Source: JBCCGI01 sp039029355
GTDB lineage: Bacteria > Planctomycetota > UBA1135 > GCA-002686595
NCBI GenBank assembly: GCA_039029355.1
Contig: JBCCGI010000019.1
Coordinates: 54,610-118,609, forward strand
Reading direction: 5' to 3'
Length of the DNA stretch: 64,000 nt
In this document: positions 35,285 to 44,800 of the stretch, in pieces
Layout: each line of letters starts with the position of its first letter
Position numbering within the stretch: position 1 is the first letter of the stretch
Translations under genes and position numbers: made by a program
The notes under the pieces: model-generated
Told to the model about the DNA's origin: nothing
Database searches by the model: none
Seen by the model: the letters and a program-made list of their open reading frames with translations, nothing else

Positions 35285-35872
35285 TTGAGCCTCATCTCCG
35301 CCTTCGCGCTGCTGTTCCTCGTCATCGACCCGTTCGGGAACGTGCCGTTCTTCATCGCCGCGCTGCAGCAGGTACCCGCCGAGCGACACCGCCGCGTGGT
35401 GCTGCGCGAGCTGGCCTTCGCGCTCGCGATCATGCTGCTGTTCCTGTTCCTCGGGCGGACGCTGCTCGGCCTCCTGGGCATCTCCGAGCCGGCGCTGACC
35501 ATCGCCGGCGGCGTGATCCTGTTCCTGATTGCGCTCCGCATGGTGTTCCCGCCCGCCGGACGCGGCGCCGAGGAGGAGATCGACGGCGAGCCCTTCCTCG
35601 TACCGCTCGCCGTCCCGTACGTGGCGGGTCCGTCGGTGCTGGCGGCAGAGGTGCTCCTGATGAGCCGCGAGCCCGAGCGCTGGGCTACCTGGCTCGGCGC
35701 GGTGCTGCTCGCGTGGCTCGCGACGGCGTCGATCGTACTCGCGGGCAGCTCGGTCGCCGCGCGCCTGGGGCGGCGCGGGCTGATCGCGGCCGAGCGGCTG
35801 ATGGGCATGATCCTCGTCGCCGTCGCGGTGCAGATGCTGCTCACCGGACTCGACGTCTACTTCGAGCGCTAG
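35285..35872 (+). CDS. MarC family integral membrane protein
   Basis: 195 aa from a TTG start that gives the family-typical N-terminus 'LISAFALLFLVIDPFGNVPFFIA'. Six hydrophobic helices are visible. 'VPLAVPYVAGPSVLAAEVLLM' matches the second conserved half-site of MarC proteins and the length is usual. Once linked to multiple antibiotic resistance, the family has no proven role in it; transport of small metabolites is suspected. It is isolated by the upstream hairpin and 62 bases before the next gene. Confidence 0.85.
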   Translation: MSLISAFALLFLVIDPFGNVPFFIAALQQVPAERHRRVVLRELAFALAIMLLFLFLGRTLLGLLGISEPALTIAGGVILFLIALRMVFPPAGRGAEEEIDGEPFLVPLAVPYVAGPSVLAAEVLLMSREPERWATWLGAVLLAWLATASIVLAGSSVAARLGRRGLIAAERLMGMILVAVAVQMLLTGLDVYFER

Positions 35873-35934
35873 TCCGCGGATTTCTGCCCGGTCGCGGGAA
35901 CCCGCCGCGCGCGGGCGGGCTTTAGGCTCGCGAG

Positions 35935-36531
35935 ATGGCCCCCTCCTGGTCCCTGCCCGCCGCCGGCTCCTGGCCGGAGCCCAAGCCCGGCTCGCTCTCC
36001 GAGCGCGAGCTGGTCGAGCGCGCGCGCCGCGACCCACGGGCCTTCGACGAGCTCTACCGCGCCACCTACCCCAGCGTCGCGGGCCACGTCTTCCGCCGCA
36101 CCGGCGACGCCGCCGCGACCGAGGAGATCGTCTCCGACGTGTACCTGCTCGCCCTGACGCGCCTCTCCACCTTCCGCTGGAAGGGCATCTCGTTCCGCTT
36201 CTGGCTGCTGCGCATCGCGACGCGCGCGGCCGGCCGCTGGGTGCGGACCCGGCGCCGCCGCGAGGGGCTGGTCGAGCCCTCGGCCGACCCGGCCGCGGCC
36301 GCCGCGCCGGCCGCGCCCGCGGCCGCGGAGGATGAGACCGAGCGCGCGCTCCGCGCCCTGCAGACCCTGCCCGCGCCCTACCAGGACGCGCTCTCGCTGC
36401 ACTACCTCGAGGGCCTCGCGGTCCGCGACGTGGCCGCCGTGCTCGGCTGCCGCGAGGGCACGGTCAAGTCGCGCCTCGCGCGCGGCCGTGAGGAGCTGCG
36501 CCGGAGGCTCGCGGAGGACGACCCGCGATGA
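35935..36531 (+). CDS. ECF-family RNA polymerase sigma factor
   Basis: 198 aa. Region 2 covers about 25-95 ('RDPRAFDELYRATYPSVAGHVFRRTGDAAATEEIVSDVYLLALTRL', 'RFWLLRIATRAAGRWVRTRRRR'). An Ala/Pro linker follows, then region 4 with helix-turn-helix at about 140-190 ('LPAPYQDALSLHYLEGLAVRDVAAVLGCREGTVKSRLARGREELRRRL'). Its stop overlaps the start of the next gene (ATGA, 4 bases), so the next product is made in step with it. That position usually belongs to an anti-sigma factor. Confidence 0.9.
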   Translation: MAPSWSLPAAGSWPEPKPGSLSERELVERARRDPRAFDELYRATYPSVAGHVFRRTGDAAATEEIVSDVYLLALTRLSTFRWKGISFRFWLLRIATRAAGRWVRTRRRREGLVEPSADPAAAAAPAAPAAAEDETERALRALQTLPAPYQDALSLHYLEGLAVRDVAAVLGCREGTVKSRLARGREELRRRLAEDDPR

Positions 36532-38207
36532 GCGTATCGACCGAAGAACGCGCGCTGCGCTCGCTGGCCGCGCGCCGCTGGGATGAAGGCGAGCACCGCG
36601 CGCGGCTGGCGCGCACGCTGCGCGTCGCACACCAGGGCCGCCGGGCGAGGCGGGCGCGGCTGCTGCGCCTGCTGACCGGCGGCGCCGCGCCGCTGCTCCT
36701 GGCGGGCGGAGCCTTCGGCGCCGCGCGCCTCGGGCTGTGGGACCGCCTCCGCGTCGCCGCCTCGGTCGACGGCCACGCGGCCGGCAGCTACGAGGTGGTC
36801 GAGGACGACCAGCTCTCGGGCTCGTTCCGCCTGCCGCTGTCCGGCGACGGCCGCGGGCCGCACCGCTTCGAGTTCGAAGTCGAGGCCGAGGACGCCGCCT
36901 GGGTCGACTTCGACATCCGCGTCGAGGACGGCGTCGCGCGCGTCGTGACGCACCGCTTCCCCGAGCTGCCGATCGAGCCCGCGGCGGCCGCCTCCGCCTT
37001 CGCGCTGGCGCGTGCGGCGGCGGAGCGCGACGGCGGCGCGCTCTGGGGTACGAGCCTGGCGGGCCCGCTGCTGCTCGTCGACCCCGCCTCGCGCTTCGCC
37101 GCCGCCGACCGCGCCGACGCGGGCGGCCGGCTGCGCGCCCACGGCGACGTCTTCCTCGGGCGGCTGCCGGACGAGGTCCCGATCGCGAACTCCGACGTGC
37201 GCTGGAGCGGGACCCACTGGACGATGGTGATGTGGCCGCTGCCCGGCACGCCCGAGGAGCGCACGCGCCTCCTGCTGCACGAGTCCTTCCACCGCGTGCA
37301 GGCCGAGGTCCTGCCGGTCGCTGGCGCCGGCCCCTGCGAGCACCTGAGCGGGCTGGAGGCGCGCGTGTGGATGCGCCTCGAGGCGCGCGCGCTCGCCGCG
37401 GCGCTCCGCGACGGCGCCGCCGAGCGCGCCGCGGTACACGACGCGCTGCTCTTCCGGGCGGCGCGGCACCGGCTCGTGCCCGCGGCCGGCCCGGCCGAGG
37501 ACGCGCTCGAGCTGCACGAGGGCCTGGCCGAGTACACCGGCCTGCGGCTCGCGGGCTACTCGGCGCAGGCGCGCAGGGAGCGCGCCGCCGACGGCCTGGA
37601 GCGCCTCGGAGCGCTGCCCTCGATGGAGCGCTCGTTCGCCTACGCGACCGGCCCGGCGCTCGGGGTGCTGCTCGACGCGCTGCGCCCCGAGTGGCGCGCG
37701 GAGCTGCTCGCGCCGGCGGGCGATCGCCCCACGCCTGCCGCGCTGCTCGCCGCGGCCGTGGGCTGGCGCGCGCCCGGCGACGCGGTCGCGGCGGCGCGCG
37801 CGCGCGGCGCGGACTACGGCGCGGCCGAGGTACGGCGGCAGGAGACCGAGCGCTGGGAACGCCGCGCGCGGCGCGTAGCGGAGCTGCGCCGGCGCTTCGT
37901 CGACGGTCCACTGCTCCGATGCCCGCCGAACGAGCTGCAGTACTCGTTCGACCCGCTGCGGGTCGAGGCGCTGGCGGAGGTCGGCACCGTGTACGACCGC
38001 CTGTGGGTGCGCGGCGCCTGGGGCACGGCCGAGGCCGCGCGCGGCGCGGTGCTCGAGTCGGGTCAGACCCTGCGGCTGCCCGCGCCGAGCGACCTGGAGG
38101 GTCCCGAGCTCGCGGGCGACGGCTGGACGCTCACGCTCGAGCCCGGCTGGACGGTCGAGCCGGACGGGCGCGAGGGCGACTTCCGGCTCGCGCGCGCGGG
38201 GCGCTAG
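36528..38207 (+). CDS. Membrane-anchored HExxH protein in anti-sigma position
   Basis: 559 aa, overlapping the sigma gene by 4 bases. A basic N-terminal segment of about 45 residues ('EGEHRARLARTLRVAHQGRRARRARLLRLL') is cytoplasmic. A single membrane helix (about 46-65) is followed by a large extracytoplasmic part containing H251ESFH255, a zinc-protease motif, and 'LELHEGLAEYTG' with Glu331/Glu335 as possible third zinc ligand. Gene order suggests an anti-sigma factor or sigma-linked sensor fused to a gluzincin-like peptidase. Neither activity is shown by homology I can confirm. Confidence 0.6.
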   Translation: MSVSTEERALRSLAARRWDEGEHRARLARTLRVAHQGRRARRARLLRLLTGGAAPLLLAGGAFGAARLGLWDRLRVAASVDGHAAGSYEVVEDDQLSGSFRLPLSGDGRGPHRFEFEVEAEDAAWVDFDIRVEDGVARVVTHRFPELPIEPAAAASAFALARAAAERDGGALWGTSLAGPLLLVDPASRFAAADRADAGGRLRAHGDVFLGRLPDEVPIANSDVRWSGTHWTMVMWPLPGTPEERTRLLLHESFHRVQAEVLPVAGAGPCEHLSGLEARVWMRLEARALAAALRDGAAERAAVHDALLFRAARHRLVPAAGPAEDALELHEGLAEYTGLRLAGYSAQARRERAADGLERLGALPSMERSFAYATGPALGVLLDALRPEWRAELLAPAGDRPTPAALLAAAVGWRAPGDAVAAARARGADYGAAEVRRQETERWERRARRVAELRRRFVDGPLLRCPPNELQYSFDPLRVEALAEVGTVYDRLWVRGAWGTAEAARGAVLESGQTLRLPAPSDLEGPELAGDGWTLTLEPGWTVEPDGREGDFRLARAGR

Positions 38208-38367
38208 TGCCCTGCGGCGGTAGTTCGTCCGCAAGGTCGGCTCGAATGGGCGTCTCTGGCAAGGCACGCCGACGACGCGTATCCGCTGTGAGACTCGAAG
38301 GAGGCGCAACGCGCCGGAGGCGCCCAGGCGGGTTGACATTGCGGACGAACCACCGCCGCAGGGGCAC
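38207..38367. repeat. Long inverted-repeat element between convergent genes
   Basis: The left arm 38207-38234 (GTGCCCTGCGGCGGTAGTTCGTCCGCAA) and right arm 38339-38367 are inverted copies over 28-29 bases. They differ by one substitution and one extra G. About 104 bases lie between the arms. The element begins on the last base of the upstream stop codon and ends 31 bases before the next gene's end. It could be a MITE/REP-like insertion or a bidirectional transcription stop. No open frame or transposase is in it. Confidence 0.6.
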
Positions 38368-38397
38368 TCGCCCCAAACGCTCTCCAGGCGGGCTTCG

Positions 38398-39600
38398 TCA
38401 GCGCTCGTCCCACGGGCGGACCGGCGCAGCGACCGGCGACCACGCGCGAGCGATCCGCTCTCCGGCCTCGCGCTCGGGTGCGGTCAGCTCCTCCGCCAAG
38501 AGGTCCCTCCGCCCCGCCGCGCCGAGCTGACCGGCGTCGGCGGCGCGCAGGTGCCAGGCGTAGGCCTCGACGCGATCGATCCGCACGCCGCGCCCCTGCT
38601 CCAGCATCAGGCCGAGCCGGAACTGCGCCGCCGCGAGCCCCTGCTCCGCGGCGCGCCGGTACCAGCGCGCCGCCGCGTCGTCGTCGCGCGGGACGCCCTC
38701 GCCGCGGAGGTGGAGCAACGCCAGGTCCGCCTGGGCCGCGGCGATCCCGCTCTCGGCGGCGCGCCGGAGCCAGCCCGCACCCTCGCGCACGTCGGCCGGC
38801 CCGCCGCTGCCCTGCACCAGCATCCAACCGAGCGAATACTGCGCGAGGGGCGAGTCGTCCTCGGCCGCGCCGCGGAACCAGCGCCGTGCTTCCCGCGCGT
38901 CCCGCGGCGCGCCGTAGCCGCCGAGGTACATCGAGGCGAGGAGGAACTGCGCGCCGGCGTCGCCGCGGTTGGCGTGGTGGAGCGCCTCGTCGAAGGCTGA
39001 CTCGCCCGCCTCGGCGACCGGCTCGGCGCTGCCCGCGAGGTACGGGTAGCCGCGGTAGACCTCGGCGAGCGCGCGCTCGCCGTCGATGGTCGGGTCGCCG
39101 GCCTCGCGCTTGCGCAGGCGACGGATGCCGGCCCCCTCCCACACGACCCGGCCCCTCTCGCCGTCGAGCAGCTGGACCACGACCACGCCTTCGTTGGCCC
39201 GCACCAGGTCGGTGCGGTAGCCCGCAACCCAGTCGAACTGCGACTCGGGACGCGTGACGAAGGTCGGCACGGTGGACGGCTCGCGGTAGAGCGCCTCGCG
39301 CGAGAAGGCCTGCACGCGCACCAAGAGGTCGGCCTCGTCGGGGCCCTCCGCCGACGCGTATCCGCGCTGCTCCATCTGCGTCCGGGCCGCGCGGGCGAAG
39401 AGCTGCGCGGCGCCCTCGATGCCCTGCACGCCGGGCGCCGCGGTCACGTCCGGCGGCTCGACCCAGAAGGTGTGGTAGCCGCCGAAGTCCGCCCCGTAGG
39501 CGGAGCTCGTCAAGAGCGCCGGGCGCGAGGCGCATGCGGCCAACAGGAGGGTGAGCGCGGCCACAACCGCCCGCGGGAGGCGCGTCGGTCTTCGGTGCAT
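38398..39600 (-). CDS. DUF4136 lipoprotein with Sel1-like repeats
   Basis: 400 aa from ATG 39600; an earlier ATG would add nine residues. The lipoprotein signal ends 'LTLLLAAC', with Cys23 as lipidation site. Residues about 30-180 look like DUF4136 ('FGGYHTFWVEP', 'ARTQMEQRGYA', 'ADLLVRVQAFSRE', 'GRVVWEGAG'). Residues about 195-370 hold four or five Sel1/TPR-like repeats ('AQFLLASMYLGGYGAPRDAREARRWF', 'AQYSLGWMLVQGSGG'). An envelope scaffolding lipoprotein is likely. Confidence 0.8.
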   Translation of the reverse strand: MHRRPTRLPRAVVAALTLLLAACASRPALLTSSAYGADFGGYHTFWVEPPDVTAAPGVQGIEGAAQLFARAARTQMEQRGYASAEGPDEADLLVRVQAFSREALYREPSTVPTFVTRPESQFDWVAGYRTDLVRANEGVVVVQLLDGERGRVVWEGAGIRRLRKREAGDPTIDGERALAEVYRGYPYLAGSAEPVAEAGESAFDEALHHANRGDAGAQFLLASMYLGGYGAPRDAREARRWFRGAAEDDSPLAQYSLGWMLVQGSGGPADVREGAGWLRRAAESGIAAAQADLALLHLRGEGVPRDDDAAARWYRRAAEQGLAAAQFRLGLMLEQGRGVRIDRVEAYAWHLRAADAGQLGAAGRRDLLAEELTAPEREAGERIARAWSPVAAPVRPWDER

Positions 39601-39687
39601 GCCTTCAATCTGGCACACGCGGGACATCTCGCAACCCAGCGCGCGGGAGAACGCGTCCGCACGGCGCGGGCACCAGAGGCTGCGCGC

Positions 39688-40458
39688 CTACAGCCGCCCG
39701 CGGCGTCGCGCCAGCTGCGACCGTTCGGTCGAACGCTCGGCCGGGTCCTGGCGGTAGAACGAGCGCAGCAGCTCGTAAAGATCCGCGTGACGGGCGCGCA
39801 GCGCGCGCGGCTGCTCGAAGAAGCACTCGGTCGCGACGGCGAAGAACTCGGCCGGGTTCGTGGCGCCGTAGGTGTCGAGCAGCGTGGCGCGGCCGGCCTC
39901 GGCGCGGCTCACCAGCTCGTCGTACTCGCGCTCGACGATGCGGCGCCAGGCCGCGTGCCCTTCGGCCGCAAGCGGCGGCGCGCCGTCGGCCTGGTCGTCG
40001 AGCAGGTCGAGCTTGTGCGCGAACTCATGCAGCACCACGTTGCGCCCGTCGTCGGCGCGCCGGCCGCCCGCCTCGGCCTGGTCCCACGCGAGCACGACCG
40101 GCCCCCGCAGCCAGGCCTCGCCGGCGCGCGCCGGTCCGTCTCCGTCCCCGCGGTAGGCCGCGGGGTAGACCAGGATCGACTCCACCCGGCGGTAGAGCCG
40201 CGGGTCGAGCTCCAGCACGAGCAGGCAGGCCTGCAGCGCGATCGAGGCGCGCATGTCGGCGGTGAGCTCGAGCCCCCCGCAGCCCTCCCAGGTCGCCTCA
40301 CGCTCGAAGTCGCGCGCGAGGGTTCCCAGGCGCGCGCGCTCCTCGTCGTCGAGCGCGCCCACGAGCGGGAGCGCGCCCGCCGCCCGGTCCCAGACCGCCG
40401 GGTCGAGCGGGGCCTCCTCACGCGCTCCGAAGAGCCTGCGCAACAGCGTCCAGACCAT
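39688..40458 (-). CDS. mtfA: MtfA-type zinc peptidase
   Basis: 256 aa, soluble. It shows the MtfA/anthrax-lethal-factor-like plan: 'ALQACLLVLELD..LYRRVESILVYP', then H144EFAHKLD with HExxH at 144-148, and 'TYGATNPAEFFAVATECFFEQP' supplying the third zinc-ligand Glu. In Escherichia coli MtfA binds the repressor Mlc and has aminopeptidase activity. Whether the Mlc link exists here is unknown. No operon partners; neighbours are unrelated. Confidence 0.85.
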   Translation of the reverse strand: MVWTLLRRLFGAREEAPLDPAVWDRAAGALPLVGALDDEERARLGTLARDFEREATWEGCGGLELTADMRASIALQACLLVLELDPRLYRRVESILVYPAAYRGDGDGPARAGEAWLRGPVVLAWDQAEAGGRRADDGRNVVLHEFAHKLDLLDDQADGAPPLAAEGHAAWRRIVEREYDELVSRAEAGRATLLDTYGATNPAEFFAVATECFFEQPRALRARHADLYELLRSFYRQDPAERSTERSQLARRRGRL

Positions 40459-40483
40459 CGCGCACGAGCATAGCGCCCGGACG

Positions 40484-41692
40484 CTACAGACAGGTGCGGA
40501 AGAGCACGCTTCGGTTGGTCGAACGCGCGATGCCGAGCATGGGGTCGACCGTGACGCCCTGCAGCACCAAGAGCTCGGTGCAGCCCACCCAGAGATCGGG
40601 GAAGAAGAGCGGCACCTCGCCCGAGCCGGGGATCCAGTTCCAGCTCTGCAGCAGCGGGTTGAAGTCGAGCATCAGGTAGCCGAGCGTGTCGCCGTACCAG
40701 AACAGCTCGGGCGTCGCTCCGCCGAGCACCAGCGAGAGGTGCCCGGGCTCGCCGAGCAGCGTGGCGGAGATGTCGTCGCCGCTCGGCGCGCCGATGGTGG
40801 TCAGGGTGGGCATCGGGCCGGTGAACTCGAGCAGCGAGGCGGCGGGGTCGTCGACCGGCAGGCCGTCCGCGCCCGGGGCGCAGGAGCCTGAGGACGCCCC
40901 GGCCCCGGCGCCCCCCGAGCCGCCCGAGAACACGCAGTTGTAGGCGAACTGCTGCTGGAACGGCGCGCTGGTCAGCACCAAGCCGTGGCCTCCCGGCTTA
41001 CCGCCGACGCAGGAGAAGATCTCCGAGTAGCCCTTGCCGCCGTTCCCGCCCGAGAAGGTGCTGTCGACGGCGAAGAAGGCGCCGCCTTCGAGCGTGGCGC
41101 CGTGACGTCCGGAGCTCGGGTTGAAGATCCCGCCGTTCTCCCCATGGCCGCCGCGGACCGTAGTCGCGTGCAGCGTCAGCGCCGAGTTCAGCGCGCGGAG
41201 CCCTTGCCCGGCGCCGTGCCACGGGACGTCGGAGCTGAGCCCGATGAGCTCGCAGTCCACGAAGGAGGCACTGGAGTCCGCGACGTCGCCGGCGTACTGG
41301 ACGCACTCGCGCACGGTCACGCCCTCGACGTGCAGCAGGAACGACTCGCGGACGACCAGCCCATTCGTGATCGCGATCGCGGGCGCCCGGACGTGGAAGT
41401 CGCGCAGCACGACCCGGTCGGCGCTCTCCACGCGCACCGTGCCTTCGAAGACCGGCAACCCCGCCCCGTCTGCCGGCGCGCCCAGCACGACGCGCCCGTC
41501 CTTCTTGACGGTGAAGCCGGCGTTGTAGGTGCCCGACTCGACCAGCACGACCGTCGAGCCGGGCGTGTCGTCCAGGGCCTGCTGGACGCTGGTGTAGGCG
41601 GCGGAGGGCCCCACGACGACGTAGTCGGAGGCCTGGGCGGGGGCAGCCGGGAGGCAGGAGGCGGCGACAAGGGCGGCAGGGGTGGTTTGCAT
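40484..41692 (-). CDS. Secreted right-handed beta-helix protein
   Basis: 402 aa from ATG 41692 (MQTTPAALVAASCLPAAPAQA, a signal peptide). It opens 'DYVVVGPSAAYTSVQQALDDTPGSTVVLVESGTYNAGF' and continues with 'VVLRDFHVRAPAIAITNGLVVRES' rungs typical of right-handed parallel beta-helices. Gly-rich loops follow ('SGGNGGKG', 'SGGSGGAGAGASSG'), then a distinct C-terminal beta domain of about 110 residues. The overall plan matches 26093-27142 and 54971-56209. No active site can be assigned. It is divergent from the giant gene across a 144-base region. Confidence 0.7.
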   Translation of the reverse strand: MQTTPAALVAASCLPAAPAQASDYVVVGPSAAYTSVQQALDDTPGSTVVLVESGTYNAGFTVKKDGRVVLGAPADGAGLPVFEGTVRVESADRVVLRDFHVRAPAIAITNGLVVRESFLLHVEGVTVRECVQYAGDVADSSASFVDCELIGLSSDVPWHGAGQGLRALNSALTLHATTVRGGHGENGGIFNPSSGRHGATLEGGAFFAVDSTFSGGNGGKGYSEIFSCVGGKPGGHGLVLTSAPFQQQFAYNCVFSGGSGGAGAGASSGSCAPGADGLPVDDPAASLLEFTGPMPTLTTIGAPSGDDISATLLGEPGHLSLVLGGATPELFWYGDTLGYLMLDFNPLLQSWNWIPGSGEVPLFFPDLWVGCTELLVLQGVTVDPMLGIARSTNRSVLFRTCL

Positions 41693-41836
41693 GCGGGGGG
41701 GAACGGAGGACAGGGCGTCGCCTTTCACCGCGGTCGGGAATTTCGTCGGTTGGGTGTAAGGCACGCCGGCTCACTCGTTTCTTCCTGCGGTACGACCCGG
41801 GCGTCGCCGCGACGTCTTCTCCCGCCCCCTCCGATC

Positions 41837-44800
41837 ATGCTCACCCTCACCCTGCGCCTCGCCGGATACGCCATCCCGTTCCTGACCCCGCTCGCGCTCG
41901 CCGCCCCGCTTGCGGCCCAGTGCCCCGCGGAGACGCTCTTCGACGCCAACGCGAATACCGACCTCTTCGGGGCCGACGTCGACCTGATCGCGGACCTCGC
42001 GGTGATCGGCGATCCGCTGGAGGAGGTGCTGCACGTCGCCACCAAGGGCGGCGGCACCTTCGGGCTGTCCGGCACGATCCTGCCGCCGGTGTCGGGCGTG
42101 CGCTTCGGCGCGCAGGTGGAGCTGAAGTACTACGACTGGGACGGAGCCATTCCCAGCCCGTTCTACGTGCCCTGCTCGGCGGAGGTCTACGCGAGCGCGC
42201 CGGACGAGCTCGGGACGGGCGTGCTGTACCGCGCCCGCGGTGGCAGCGGAGCCTGCGGCTGGACGCTGTCGTCGCGGGCGGGCTCGTCGCTCGGCAACCT
42301 CACCGACCCGGTCCTCGGCGCCGCCAAGGTCGGCGAGTCGCTCTCGAGCTGGGGCTACCGGCTGGCGGTCGGAGCGCCCGACAACCACGGCGGCCGCGGG
42401 AGCGCCTACCTGCTCGACGACTTCTTCGCCACGGCGGTGAGCTGCGCCGACCTCTACTCCGCCGCCGCCGGCCCGTGGTTCAGCTCGGGGACCGAGCACC
42501 TCGGGACCTCGGTCGCGATCAACGAGCGCTGGGCCCTGGTCGGCGCGCCGGGCGAGGGCGCGGGCACCGGCTTCGTGTGGGTCTTCGAGCGCGTGGGCGG
42601 CTCCTGGGCCTACCACTCGTCGATCCCGACGTCGCTGCCGGGCACGCGCTACGGGCTGCGCCTCGCGCTGAACGACGACAGCGCGCTGGTCTCCTACGTC
42701 TCGACGAGCGGCTATCGCACCGCGCTCTACTCGTACCAGAGCGGGTCCTCTTGGAGCCTCGTGACGACGCTCGGCGCCGGCCTCGCGGGAGCGCTTACGG
42801 ACGATCGCGCGGTGCTCTTCGAGCCCCCCACCGGGACCGTGTTTATCTGCGCCACGGTCCCGGTCCGTCCGTACTACCGCAAGCCCGACGGCTCGTGGGT
42901 CTCCGGGCCGACGCTCACGACGGTGCCCTACTCCTCGGTCTCCGACCTCGTCTGCTCGGCGGAGATCTCCGGCGAGACCGTCCTGGTGGGCAGCAAGGGC
43001 GAGGGCTGCCTGTTCTTCCCCGGCGAGGGCGTCGTCAAGCAGCGCGACCTGGCCTGCTTCGCGGGCTCCGGGGCCGACTGCAACGGCAGCGGGCTGCCGG
43101 ATGCGATCGACATCCACCTCGGCACGAGCGCGGACTGCAACGACGACGGCTTTCCGGACGAGTGCGTCGCGCCGCTCTCCGTGTCCACGCTGGTGACCCC
43201 GATCGAGGCGTCGATCTGCGCCGGCGAGAGCGCCGAGATCACGGCCGACGGCTCGGGGTCGCTGCCGATGACCTTCACCTGGTACGAAGGGCCGGTGGTG
43301 GATCCGGGCAAGCTGATCACCTCCGGCTCGACCGGCGGGGACGGCACGGGATACTCGATCACCCAGAGCGGCATCACGTCGTCCCTCGACATCAGCGACT
43401 TCCAGCAGTACGCCGCCACGGCGGTCACGAAGACCTACACCGTCGTGCTCGAGAGCGGCGGCTGCTCCGCGACCACGACGGTCTCGATCGAGGGGATCAC
43501 GCCGCCGATCCCGCCGCTCCTCACGGTCGCGGGAGCGCCGACCTGCCCCGACGGGACGCTGACGCTGTCGGTGCCCGCGATCTACAACGACTACGACTGG
43601 ATCCACGACGGGACCTGGGTCGCAAGCGGCAGCCCCACGCACACGCTCGACGCGTCGACCGCGCCCGGGATCTTCGGTGAGTACTACGTGGTGGTCTTCG
43701 GCGACGGCGGCTGCGAGTCGATCAGCAACACGGTGACGATCGACGCGGACGACGTGCTCTCCGCGCCGCTCCTGTCGCTGGCCGGATCGCCGAGCTGCCC
43801 GGGACAGACCGCGCTGGTGCTCTCCGTGGCCGAGGGGTACGACACCTACGCCTGGGAGAAGGACGACATGCCGATCCCGGGCGAGACGTCGCACGAGCTG
43901 ACGCTCGACACCTCCGACCCGGCGGCGCTCTACGGGAGCTACACCGTGACGGTCGAGTCGGCGGGAGGCTCGTGCCAGCTCGAGAGCAACGCGATCACGG
44001 TCGACGGCAACGACTTCATCGAGGTGCCGGAGGTGACGGTCGACGCGCCGGCGTGCGAGGGGACCGACCTGATGCTGACGGCCGAGGCCGGCTACGACTC
44101 CTACCAGTGGGTCGACGAGTCCGGCGCCACGGTCGGCTCTCTCGCGACCCTCGGCGTGGCCAGCCCGCCCGCCGGCTCGGCCGACGTGGAGTACGTGGTG
44201 TGGGTCTCCAGGACCGGCGCGACCTGCCAGGTCCCAAGCGACCCCGTCGCGGTCGGGCCGGACGACTTCGTCGCCAGCCCGGAGATCGCCTTCGGCGGCA
44301 GCCCGGCGTGCCCGGGCCTCACCGAGCTCATCCTGTGGGTGCCCGACGCCTACACGAGCTACCTCTGGTACCGCGACGGCCAGCCGGTGTCCGGCTCGGC
44401 CTTCTCCGGCCTCGGCACCCACGAGCTGCGGCTCGCGACGGCGGCTCCCGAGGACGTGCTCGGCCGGTACACGGTCGTCGTGACCGACGCAAACTCGGGC
44501 TGCAGCCTCCTGACCGCCGAGGAGGACGCGATCGACGTCGGGCAGGCGGACTTCCTCGCGCAGCCCTGCGACGTCGTGATCTCGAACGGGACGGTCGACC
44601 TGACCGTGACGCCCGACCCCGAGTACGGGCTGGTCACCGACCACCTCGTTAACCTGAGCGTGACCGGCCCCGCCGGCCCCGGGGACGGCGTCTTCTTCGC
44701 TCCCACCGACCTGTGGAAGATCACCTTCCGCAACCGGGACTTCACGGACTACGAGCCGCCGCTCTGGGATCCCTGCGACGGCGGGTTGAGCTCGGACCCG

